Of a DNA stretch of 26,547 bases, positions 8,548-18,874 are shown in pieces. The DNA comes from Nemertoderma westbladi. Lineage: Eukaryota > Xenacoelomorpha > Nemertodermatida > Nemertodermatidae. Numbering within the stretch: the first letter of the stretch is position 1; the number at the start of each line of letters is the position of its first letter. The position numbers were made by a program, and so were the translations under genes. Below the pieces are notes generated by a model that was not told the origin of the DNA, did no database searches, and saw nothing but the letters and a program-made list of their open reading frames with translations. The stretch covers positions 1 to 26,547 of the forward strand of contig JAUCBJ010008222.1 in NCBI GenBank assembly GCA_032718475.1, given 5' to 3'.

Positions 8548-8804
8548 GACAATATTATTCTGTAATAATATCATGTAAAATATTACTTTATTTAATGAAC
8601 AAATTCGTAACATTTTAAAACAGTATAACAGACAGTATTTTACATTTCAAATTTAGAATTGTGGATTGGCGACTGGAATTTGCTCGTTAAATTGGAATTT
8701 AAACCAACTTTTGGGTTCGATCACTCTAAACGCACACTTCACCAAACGCCCTACTGACTCGAATACCCATATCACCTAACGCCCAACCTCACCTAATGCT
8801 CACC
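8308..8804. other. AT-rich DNA grading into the satellite, no gene seen
   Basis: No coding frame. From about 8727 the sequence becomes degenerate satellite: CACTTCACCAAACGCCC, then CACCTAACGCCCAACCTCAC, the diverged edge of the 41-bp array. Confidence 0.5.
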
Positions 8805-10103
8805 ACACCGAACACTCATAACGCCAACCTCACCTAAAGCTCACCCCACCGAACACTCCTAACGCCAACCTCACCTAAAGCTCACCCCACCGAACACTCA
8901 TAACGCCAACCTCACCTAAAGCTCACCCCACCGAACACTCATAACGCCAACCTCACCTAAAGCTCACCCCACCGAACACTCATAACGCCAACCTCACCTA
9001 AAGCTCACCCCACCGAACACTCATAAGTCATAACGCCAACCTCACCTAAAGCTCACAACACCGAACACTCATAACGCCAACCTCACCTAAAGCTCACCCC
9101 ACCGAACACTCATAACGCCAACCTCAACTAAAGCTCACCCCACCGAACACTCATAACGCCAACCTCACCTAAAGCTCACCCCACCGAACACTCATAACGC
9201 CAACCTCACCTAAAGCTCACCCCACCGAACACTCATAACGCCAACCTCACCTAAAGCTCACCCCACCGAACACTCATAACGCCAACCTCACCTAAAGCTC
9301 ACCCCACCGAACACTCATAACGCCAACCTCACCTAAAGCTCACCCCACCGAACACTCATAACGCCAACCTCACCTAAAGCTCACCCCACCGAACACTCAT
9401 AACGCCAACCTCACCTAAAGCTCACCCCACCGAACACTCATAACGCCAACCTCAACTAAAGCTCACCCCACCGAACACTCATAACGCCAACCTCACCTAA
9501 AGCTCACCCCACCGAACACTCATAACGCCAACCTCACCTAAAGCTCACCCCACCGAACACTCATAACGCCAACCTCACCTAAAGCTCACCCCACCGAACA
9601 CTCATAACGCCAACCTCACCTAAAGCTCACCCCACCGAACACTCATAACGCCAACCTCACCTAAAGCTCACCCCACCGAACACTCATAACGCCAACCTCA
9701 CCTAAAGCTCACCCCACCGAACACTCATAACGCCAACCTCACCTAAAGCTCACCCCACCGAACACTCATAACGACAACCTCACCTAAAGCTCACCCCACC
9801 GAACACTCATAACGCCAACCTCACCTAAAGCTCACCCCACCGAACACTCATAACGCCAACCTCACCTAAAGCTCACCCCACCGAACACTCATAACGCTAA
9901 CCTCACCTAAAGCTCACCCCACCGAACACTCATAACGCCAACCTCACCTAAAGCTCACCCCACCGAACACTCATAACGCCAACCTCACCTAAAGCTCACC
10001 CCACCGAACACTCATAACGCCAACCTCACCTAAAGCTCACCCCACCGAACACTCATAACGCCAACCTCACCTAAAGCTCACCCCACCGAACACTCATAAC
10101 GCC
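8805..10103 (+). repeat. Satellite A, 41-bp unit, about 32 copies
   Basis: A head-to-tail array whose unit begins CGAACACTCATAACGCCAAC and continues CTCACCTAAAGCTCACCCCAC. Most units are identical. Seen exceptions are an 8-bp insertion near 9025, single changes near 9052, 9124, 9452, 9773 and 9898, and diverged units at the left edge. On the minus strand each unit reads TTTAGGTGAGG, which resembles a 5' splice site. The high homogeneity suggests recent expansion or gene conversion. It lies downstream of the hnRNP gene. Confidence 0.97.
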
Positions 10104-10184
10104 ACCTCACCAAACGTCCTATCTATCTATATTTTTATTTAACTGTCACAAATCGTTTTCAACCATGATTTTCGCCAAATTAAG

Positions 10185-10395
10185 CATCTTCTAGACCAGT
10201 GTCCTTTATTTGGCGTGTCAAGAATGTCATGGGCTGTCCACCATGCTTATTCACTCCATGAGGACGACAAATCACAAGATAATGCACTGGCTGATCCTCA
10301 CGGCGAAAGCAATGTCCTGCAAAGGGAAGGAGGCTCTGACTCTAAGTGTCACGAGCTTGGGGGAACCAATGAGACACCTCAAATGCTCTTTAAGG
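10185..10395 (+). other. Possible orphan exon or gene fragment between the two satellites
   Basis: A GC-balanced segment unlike its surroundings. One plus-strand frame is open from about 10193 through the Lys codon near 10395 and reads hydrophilic protein-like sequence (MSWAVHHAYSLHEDDKSQ, then GGTNETPQMLFK). It is preceded by TCTAG and CCAG acceptor-like sites and followed by AAG|GTCTGG, a weak donor. I recognise no family. A second frame is open over the same span, so coding is unproven. It may be captured or leftover sequence that splits an older satellite block. Confidence 0.25.
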
Positions 10396-10439
10396 TCTGG
10401 TTGGTGATGTGTGCGTTAACCTGGCCCAGATCCACAACG

Positions 10440-11880
10440 CCCATCCCATCAACGCCACTCTCCCCGAACGCCAATCCCACCAAACTCACATTCCATCATG
10501 ATCATACGCCCACCTTCCCGAACACCCACATCCCATAACGCCCACCTCCCCGAATACCCATATCCCATAACGCCCACCTCCCCGAACACCAACATCCCAT
10601 AACGCCCACCTCCCCGAATACCCATATCACATAACGCCCACCTCCCCGAACACCAATATCCCATAACGCCCACCTCCCCGAACACCCACATCCCATAACG
10701 CCCACCTCCCCGAACAACCACATCCCATAACGCCCACCTCCCCGAATACCCATATCCCATAACGCCCACCTCCCCGAACACCAACATCCCATAACGCCCA
10801 CCTCCCCGAATACCCATATCACATAACGCCCACCTCCCCGAACACCAATATCCCATAACGCCCACCTCCCCGAACACCCACATCCCATAACGCCCACCTC
10901 CCCGAACACCCACATCCCATAACGCCCACCTCCGCGAACACCCACATCCCATAACGCCCACCTCCCCGAACACCCACATCCCATAACGCCCACCTCCCCG
11001 AACACTCACATCCCATAACGCCCACCTCCCCGAACACCCACATCCCATAACGCCCACCTCCCCGAACACCCACATCCCATAACGCCCACCTCCCCGAACA
11101 CCCAAATCCTATAACGCCCGCCTCCCCGAACACTCACATCCCATAACGCCCACCTCCCCAAACACCCACATCCCATAACGCCCACCCCCCCCCGAACACC
11201 CACATCCCATAACGCCCACCTCCCCGAACACCCAAATCCTATAACGCCCGCCTCCCCGAACACTCACATCCCATAACGCCCACCTCCCCAAACACCCACA
11301 TCCCATAACGCCCAACCCCCGAACACCCACATCCCATAACGCCCACCTCCCCGAACACCCACATCCCATAACGCCCACCTCCCCGAACACCCAAATCCTA
11401 TAACGCCCGCCTCCCCGAACACTCACATCCCATAACGCCCACCTCCCCAAACACCCACATCCCATAACGCCCACCCCCCCGAACACCCACATCCCATAAC
11501 GCCCACCTCCCCGAACACCCACATCCCATAACGCCCACCTCCCCGAACACACACATCCCATAACGCCCACCTCCCCGAACACCCACATCCCATAACGCCC
11601 ACCTCCCCGAACACCCACATCCCATAACGCCCACCTCCCCGAACACCCACATCCCATAACGCCCACCTCCCCGAACACCCACATCCCATAACGCCCACCT
11701 CCCCGAACACCCACATCCCATAACGCCCACCCCCCGAACACCCACATCCCATAACGCCCACCTCACCGAACACACACATCCCATAACGCCCACCCCACCG
11801 AACACCCACATCCCATAACGTCCACCTCCCCGAACACCAACATCACATAACGCCCAATCTCACCGAACGCCCACTTCACC
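10440..11880 (+). repeat. Satellite B, 32-bp unit, about 43 copies
   Basis: A tandem array whose unit is CGAACACCCACATCCCATAA followed by CGCCCACCTCCC. Edges are diverged (10440-10500 and 11845-11880). Variant units carry CACCAACATCCC, TACCCATATCCC, CCCAAATCCTATAA and shortened C-runs, and some variants recur in order, which indicates block duplication (for example 11101-11170, 11231-11300 and 11391-11460). The minus strand of each unit has four G-runs of three or more. It shares most of its core with Satellite A. The long minus-strand open frames through it are artefacts. Confidence 0.97.
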
Positions 11881-12770
11881 AATCTATGCATGGTGATAAT
11901 AGGAACTTACCGTTATTGAAATATAAAAAATGTTGAAATCAACTGCTAAGTGTTAATACCGCTTCGCGCCAGGTGTTGTGTTTCCACCATAGTTACCTTA
12001 AGAAACATTAAAAAACATTATAACACAAGAAATTAAAAGATAAATTTATTAATGAACAACTGATTTAATTTGACCAATAATTATTAAATGAAGACTCCGT
12101 GCATAACGAAAAGCGACGATTGGAATAGAGTAATATAAGAGTAATTATAATAATAATATCTCGTGCCGTTAACATGCCAGTTAACATAAGTTAACAAGTA
12201 AGGTAAAGGAGCAGGTTGCAGTTATACAGGTGCGTGTTTCTGCGCCAATAGCACATATAACAGGTAACATGTTATGTTTTGCTCATAATCAGCTGATATT
12301 TACGTCGATTTTAATTGAGAAAATTTGAATGCATTAAGTTATCTGCTATAATAGTTGTACTCGATTACTTGGAGAATGTAATCTTATTTGAATTGTATTT
12401 GAGTTGTCTCTATTCAATTAAAAAAAATTAAGATAATTATTAGGATTCTATGTCTTTTTAAAAAGTCGATCATGGCCTGGCTTCAAAAACAACTGGCGGC
12501 CCAGAGGTCAGAAGTTGTAATCATTGATTAGTTGGTGCAAATTGTCAGAATTTCGTCGGTTTAAAAGCTTAATTTAATGTGATTTAAAACATTAAAGAGA
12601 AATGCGCAGGTTACAGTGGTAGTGTTTTCTCATACCGGTGCGTTAACATAGGTAATGTACAGTGATGTATGAAACACAAACACATGAGGCAACCTGAAGG
12701 CTCATCTCTCTTGGCTGTTACCTGATATTAAGATAAACTACTAAAATCCCAGCAGTAACTAGTTAATGAA
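11881..12770 (-). other. 3' flank and probable 3' UTR of the hnRNP gene
   Basis: AT-rich, no coding frame. On the minus strand, in the sense of the hnRNP gene, candidate polyadenylation hexamers are ATTAAA near 12575 and 12310 and AATAAA near 12046. I cannot tell which is used. Two AGCAGGTT/GCAGGTTACAG-like motifs occur near 12210 and 12615. Confidence 0.4.
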
Positions 12771-13195
12771 CTAACCCCCGGGGTAGGGACCAGAACCCCG
12801 TTGACTGTACCCAGCAGCTGCTGCAGCGCCCCCTCCGGTGGCTGCTGGAACTCCGCTCCGCATTGGCCCGTAACTCGACATCGACGCGCCGTAGTTCTGC
12901 CCAAAGTCGCCCCCGGTTGCGCCGTACATCCCCACCTGCTGGGGCGCCCCGTAGCCCCCTAGCGGCGCCGCCCCGTACCCACCGGCACCGCCGCCCCAGC
13001 CGCCGTACACGCCGCCCGGGTACCCCGGGGCGGCGCCCCCGTAGCCCCCCATGTAGCCGGACTGCGGCCCGTAGCCGTAGCGCTCGGGGACGCCGCCGCC
13101 GCCCCATTGCTGTGGCTGCATCCCGTACCCTGCCCCCCCTCCCCCTCCCATCCGACCCCCGCCTCTACCAACAGACCGCATCCCATCTCCGGTAC
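12771..13195 (-). CDS. hnRNP A/B-family protein, last coding exon: Gly-rich tail with M9-like nuclear localisation signal
   Basis: The exon starts after TTCTTATAG| at 13195 and takes two bases to finish the Gly codon begun in the previous exon. It then encodes 140 residues and the stop TAG at 12771-12773. The tail is Gly/Tyr-rich (GYGMQPQQWGGGG, ERYGYGPQSGYMGGYGG), a prion-like composition that in this family drives RNA-protein condensates. Near the end, SSYGPMRSG followed by QRGSGPYPGG matches the layout of the hnRNP A1/A2B1 M9 signal (FGPMK then R-x3-PY), bound by transportin for nuclear import. The protein stops four residues after PY, shorter than vertebrate A1. The GC content is far above the surrounding DNA. 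Overlapping open frames here are shadows. Confidence 0.9.
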
Positions 13196-13542
13196 CTATA
13201 AGAAATTAAATCTAACAATCGTTAATCAGAAAATATTATCCGTACCAAACGTAATGTTATATAGCCTCAATCAATTACTGGTGTCAATCTTTACATTAAA
13301 TACCACTCGCAGACACCCAAGTGTTCTACGCAAGTTTGACTCTATATGTAACTCTTAGTTGCTCAATATAAATAGTTTTTAATAAATCGCTCTTATCATG
13401 AAATATTAGCTAATAATAAATTATGTGTCGCATATCTAGTATAGATGGTAATCGTGCGAGGTGAAATCCCCTCACGCTATGGAATTAATGCCTTATTAGT
13501 TTTACTATAAAATCGAGAATGGTTGGACGTCGATTGGTTTAC
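13196..13542 (-). other. Small intron of the hnRNP gene
   Basis: A GT-AG intron of 347 bp: donor TCAG|GTAAAC at 13543/13542 and acceptor TTCTTATAG at 13196. It is phase 1. AT-rich, with nothing else seen. Confidence 0.85.
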
Positions 13543-13614
13543 CTGATGTATCCTTGGGTTGGGCTTTCTTCACCTCCACTGATCGGCCTTTTATATTATG
13601 GTAGCGATCTGGGT
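13543..13614 (-). CDS. hnRNP A/B-family protein, internal exon: end of RRM2
   Basis: A 72-bp exon with acceptor TGTTTTACAG| and donor CAG|GTAAAC. It completes the Asn codon begun upstream and reads PDRYHNIKGRSVEVKKAQPK then DTS. This is the last strand of an RRM: the Y/H-N-I-K-G-R turn and EVKKA match hnRNP A1 RRM2 (YHTVNGHNCEVRKA). It is too short to be found by open-frame length alone. Phase 1 at both ends makes the joined exons a single frame. Confidence 0.92.
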
Positions 13615-16600
13615 CTGTAAAACAAGTCAGGAAGCGTGGATTATTGGAATTTAACGATTGATCACCTGAATCGTCTTCAAAATGTTCACTATGAAAAGTT
13701 TCTAAACGGTCAAAAAAAATTTAGAAAATCCAAATTTTGTTTAGGAAACCAAAATAATTTGCTCAATGGTGAATGAATTATTGAGAATGTGAAAAGTATA
13801 GGCTGCACGCAATACATACGGTACATTCTCTCTAATCATAAATATCATCGAAATATTAATTAATTTGGCCTACTGATACTACTGGTGATGGTCACAGTAG
13901 AAAGGGCCAACAAAGAATAATTTTTTACGAGATAAATGCGTTGAAAGTTTTTGTTGTTGAAAATCAATTAAAAGCTTATATTATCTTATTGTTACATAAA
14001 TAACTGGAGGGAAATTTGATTGAAATTATGATCACGATGCTAAATTAACTATTCTATTGCAAAAATGTTAGCAACAAAATGTTAGCAACAATGTTAGCAA
14101 CAATGTTAGCAACAGTGTTAGCACCAGTGTTAGCAGCAATGTTAGCAACAATGTTAGCAACTCAATGTTAGCAACAATGTTAGCAACAATGTTAGCAACA
14201 ATGTTAGCAACAATGTTAGCAACAATGTTAGCAACAATGATAGCAACAATGTTAGCAACAATGTTAGCAACAATGTTAGCAACAATGTTAGCAACAATGT
14301 TAGCAACAATGTTAGCAACAATGTTAGCAACAATGTTAGCAACAATGTTAGCAACAGTGTTAGTAACAATGTTAGCAATAATGTTAGCAACAGTGTTAGC
14401 ACCAGTGTTAGCAATAATGTTAGCATAACAATGTTAGCAGCAATGTTAGCAACAATGTTACAACAATGTTAGCAAAAATGTTAGCAACAATGTTAGCAAC
14501 AATGTTAGCAACAATGTTAGCAACAATGTTAGCAACAATGTTAGCAACAATGTTAGCAACAATGTTAGCAACAATGTTAGCAACAATGTTAGCAACAATG
14601 TTAGCAACAATGTTAGCAACAATGTTAGCAACAATGTTAGCAACAGTCTTAGTAACAATGTTAGCAATAATGTTAGCAACAGTGTTAGCACCAGTGTTAG
14701 CAGCAATGTTAGCAACAATGTTAGCAACTCAATGTTAGCAACAATGTTAGCAACAATGTTAGCAACAATGTTAGCAACAATGTTAGCAACAATGTTAGCA
14801 ACAATGTTAGCAACAATGATAGCAACAATGTTAGCAACAATGTTAGCAACAATGTTAGCAACAATGTTAGCAACAATGTTAGCAACAATGTTAGCAACAA
14901 TGTTAGCAACAATGTTAGCAACAATGTTAGCAACAGTGTTAGTAACAATGTTAGCAATAATGTTAGCAACAGTGTTAGCACCAGTGTTAGCAATAATGTT
15001 AGCATAACAATGTTAGCAGCAATGTTAGCAACAATGTTACAACAATGTTAGCAAAAATGTTAGCAACAATGTTAGCAACAATGTTAGCAACAATGTTAGC
15101 AACAATGTTAGCAACAATGTTAGCAACAATGTTAGCAACAATGTTAGCAACAATGTTAGCAACAATGTTAGCAACAATGTTAGCAACAATGTTAGCAACA
15201 ACGTTAGCAACAATGTTAGCAACAATGTTAGCAACAATGTTAGCAACAATGATAGCAACAATGTTAGCAACAATGTTAGCAACAATGTTAGCAACAATGT
15301 TAGCAACAATGTTAGCAACAATGTTAGCAACAATGTTAGCAACAATGTTAGCAACAATGTTAGCAACAATGTTAGCAACAATGTTAGCAACAATGTTAGC
15401 AACAATGTTAGCCACAATGTTAGCAACAATGTTAGCAACAAATGTTAGCAACAATGTTAGCAACAATGATAGCAACAATGTTAGCAACAATGTTAGCAAC
15501 AATGTTAGCATAACAATGTTAGCATAACAATGTTAGCAACAATGTTAGCATAACAATGTTAGCAACAATGTTAGCAACAATGTTAGCAACAATGTTAGCA
15601 ACAATGTTAGCAACAATGTTAGCAACAATGTTAGCATAACAACGTTAGCAACAATGTAAGCAACAATGTTAGCAACAATGTTAGCAACAATGTTAGCATA
15701 ACGATGTTAGCAACAATGTTAGCAACAATGTTAGCAACAATGTTAGCAACAGTGTTAGAAAAAGTGTTAGCAACAATGTTAGCAACAGTGTTAGCAACAA
15801 TGTTAGCAACAATGTTAGCAACAGTGTTAGCAACAATGTTAGCAACAATGTTAGCAACAATGTTAGCATAACAATGTTAGCAACAATGTTAGCAACAATG
15901 TTAGCAACAATGTTAGCAACAATGTTAGCAACAATGTTAGCAACAATGTTAGCAACAATGTTAGCAACAATGTTAGCAACAATGTTAGCAACAATGTTAG
16001 CAACAATGTTAGCAAAAATGTTAGCAACAATGTTAGCATAACAACGTTAGCAACAATGTTAGCAACAATGTTAGCAACTCAATGTTAGCAACAATGTTAG
16101 CAACAATGTTAGCAACAATGTTAGCAACAATGTTAGCAACAATGTTAGCAACAGTGTTAGCAACAATGTTAGCAACAATGTTAGCAACAATGTTAGCAAC
16201 AATGTTAGCATAACAATGTTAGCAACAATGTTAGCAACAATGTTAGCAACAATGTTAGCAACAATGTTAGCAACAATGTTAGCAACAATGTTAGCAACAA
16301 TGTTAGCAACAATGTTAGCAACAATGTTAGCAAAAATGTTAGCAACAATGTTAGCATAACAACGTTAGCAACAATGTTAGCAACAATGTTAGCAACTCAA
16401 TGTTAGCAACAATGTTAGCAACAATGTTAGCAACAATGTTAGCAACAATGTTAGCAAAAATATTAGAAACAATGTTAGCAACAATGTTAGCAACTCAATG
16501 TTAGCAACAATGTTAGCAACAATGTTAGCATAACAATGTTAGCAACAATGTTAGCAACAATGTTAGCAACTCAATGTTAGCAACAATGTTAGCAACAATG

Positions 16601-18874
16601 TTAGCAACAATGTTAGCAACAATGTTAGCATAACAACGTTAGCAACAATGTTAACAACAATGTTAGCAACAGTGTTAGCAACAATGTTAGCAACAATGTT
16701 AGCAACAATGTTAGCAACAATGTTAGCAACAATGTTAGCATAACAACGTTAGCAACAATGTAAGCAACAATGTTAGCAACAATGTTAGCAACAATGTTAG
16801 CATAACGATGTTAGCAACAATGTTAGCAACAATGTTAGCAACAATGTTAGCAACAGTGTTAGAAAAAATGTTAGCAACAATGTTAGCAACAGTGTTAGCA
16901 ACAATGTTAGCAACAATGTTAGCAACAGTGTTAGCAACAATGTTAGCAACAATGTTAGCAACAATGTTAGCAACAATGTTAGCATAACAATGTTAGCAAC
17001 AATGTTAGCAACAATGTTAGCAACAATGTTAGCAACAATGTTAGCAACAATGTTAGCAACAATGTTAGCAACAATGTCAGCAACAATGTTAGCAACAATG
17101 TTAGCAACAATGTTAGCAACAATGTTAGCAACAATGTTAGCAACAATGTTAGCAACAATGTTAGCAAAAATGTTAGCAACAATGTTAGCATAACAACGTT
17201 AGCAACAATGTTAGCAACAATGTTAGCATAACAATGTTAGCAACAATGTTAGCAACAATGTTAGCAACAGTGTTAGCAACAATGTTAGCAACAATGTTAG
17301 CAACAGTGTTAGAAAAAATGTTAGCAACAATGTTAGCAACAATGTTAGCAACAGTGTTAGCAACAATGTTAGCAACAATGTTAGTAACAGTGTTAGCAAC
17401 AATGTTAGCAACAATGTTAGCAACTGTGTTAGCAACAATGTTAGCAACAATGTTAGCAACAGTGTTAGCAACAGTGTTAGAAAAAATGTTAGCAACAATT
17501 TTAGCAACAATGTTAGCAACAATGTTAGCAACTATGTTAGCAACAATGTTAGCAACAATGTTAGCAACAGTGTTAGCAACAGTGTTAGAAAAAATGTTAG
17601 CAACAATGTTAGCAACACTGTTAGCAACAATGGTAGCAACAGTGTTAGCAACAATGTTAGCAACTATGTTAGCTACAATGTTAAAACAATGTTAGCAACA
17701 ATGTTAGCATAACAATGTTAGCAACAGTGTTAGCAACTGTGTTAGAAAAAATGTTAGCAACAATGTAAGCAACAATGGTAGCAACAGTGTTAGCAACAAT
17801 GTTAGCAACAATGTTAGCAACAGCGTTAGAAAAAATGTTAGCAACAATGTTAGCAACAATGTTAGCATAACAATGTTAGCAACAATGTTAGCAACAATGT
17901 TAGCATAACAATGTTAGCAACAATGTTAGCAACAATGTTAGCAACAATGTTAACAACAATGTTAGCAACAATGTTAGCAACAATGTTAGCATAACAACGT
18001 TAGCAACAATGTTAGCAACAATGTTAGCATAACAATGTTAGCAACAATGTTAGCAACAATGTTAGCAACAGTGTTAGCAACAATGTTAGCAACAATGTTA
18101 GCAACAGTGTTAGAAAAAATGTTAGCAACAATGTTAGAAACAATGTTAGCAACAGTGTTAGCAACAATGTTAGCAACAATGTTAGCAACAGTGTTAGCAA
18201 CAATGTTAGCAACAATGTTAGCAACAGTGTTAGCAACAATGTTAGCATAACAATGTTAGCAACAGTGTTAGCAACAATGTTAGCAACAATGTTAGCAACA
18301 GTGTTAGCAACAGTGTTAGAAAAAATGTTAGCAACAATTTTAGCAACAATGTTAGCAACAATGTTATCAACTATGTTAGCAACAATGTTAGCAACAATGT
18401 TAGCAACAGTGTTAGCAACAGTGTTAGAAAAAATGTTAGCAACAATGTTAGCAACACTGTTAGCAACAATGGTAGCAACAGTGTTAGCAACAATGTTAGC
18501 AACTATGTTAGCTACAATGTTAAAACAATGTTAGCAACAATGTTAGCATAACAATGTTAGCAACAGTGTTAGCAACAGTGTTAGAAAAAATCTTAGCAAC
18601 AATGGTAGCAACAGTGTTAGCAACAATGTTAGCAACAATGTTAGCAACAATGTTAGCAACAGTGTCAGCAACACTGTTAGCAACAATGTTAGCAACAATG
18701 TTAGTAACAATGTTAGCAACAGTGTCAGCAACACTGTTAGCAACAATGTTAGCAACACTGTTAGCAACAATGTTAGCAACAGTGTCAGCAACACTGTTAG
18801 CAACAATGTTAGCAACACTGTTAGCAACAATGTTAGCAACAATGTTAGCAACAATGTTTAGCTGCTTGACTTAC
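13615..18874 (-). other. Large hnRNP intron (5.26 kb), mostly minisatellite
   Basis: Donor A|GTAAGT at 18875/18874 and acceptor TTGTTTTACAG at 13615. The minisatellite occupies 14061-18860, leaving only 14 bp of unique DNA after the donor position and about 450 bp before the acceptor. A plausible ordinary branch point is CTGAC about 15 bases before the acceptor. 13615-14060 holds no other gene. Confidence 0.88.
14061..18860 (+). repeat. Intronic minisatellite, 12-bp unit AACAATGTTAGC, about 400 units
   Basis: Almost perfect tandem copies of AACAATGTTAGC. Variants are AACAGTGTTAGC, AACACTGTTAGC, AACTATGTTAGC, a 14-bp form with GCATAACAATG, a 14-bp form with GCAACTCAATG, and GAAAAAATG. Variants form higher-order blocks: the 14085-14480 pattern returns about 570 bp later, a block near 16012 returns 318 bp later, and 17190-17720 is repeated about 800-840 bp later. 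As the unit is a multiple of three, many frames stay open (LATM, VSNN, LLLT, IVAN repeats). These are not genes. Confidence 0.98.

Noticed and set aside
10449-11811. Long Gly/Trp-rich periodic minus-strand frames
   Set aside because: Product of the stop-free 32-bp satellite; period and frame cycling match the DNA repeat exactly, with no start context or splice evidence.
8805-11880. CRISPR-like array
   Set aside because: Units are contiguous with no unique spacers, and the window is clearly eukaryotic.
12863-13403. Plus-strand Arg/Pro-rich frames opposite the hnRNP tail
   Set aside because: Antisense shadows of the GC-rich Gly exon; the minus frame has homology, splice sites and correct phase.
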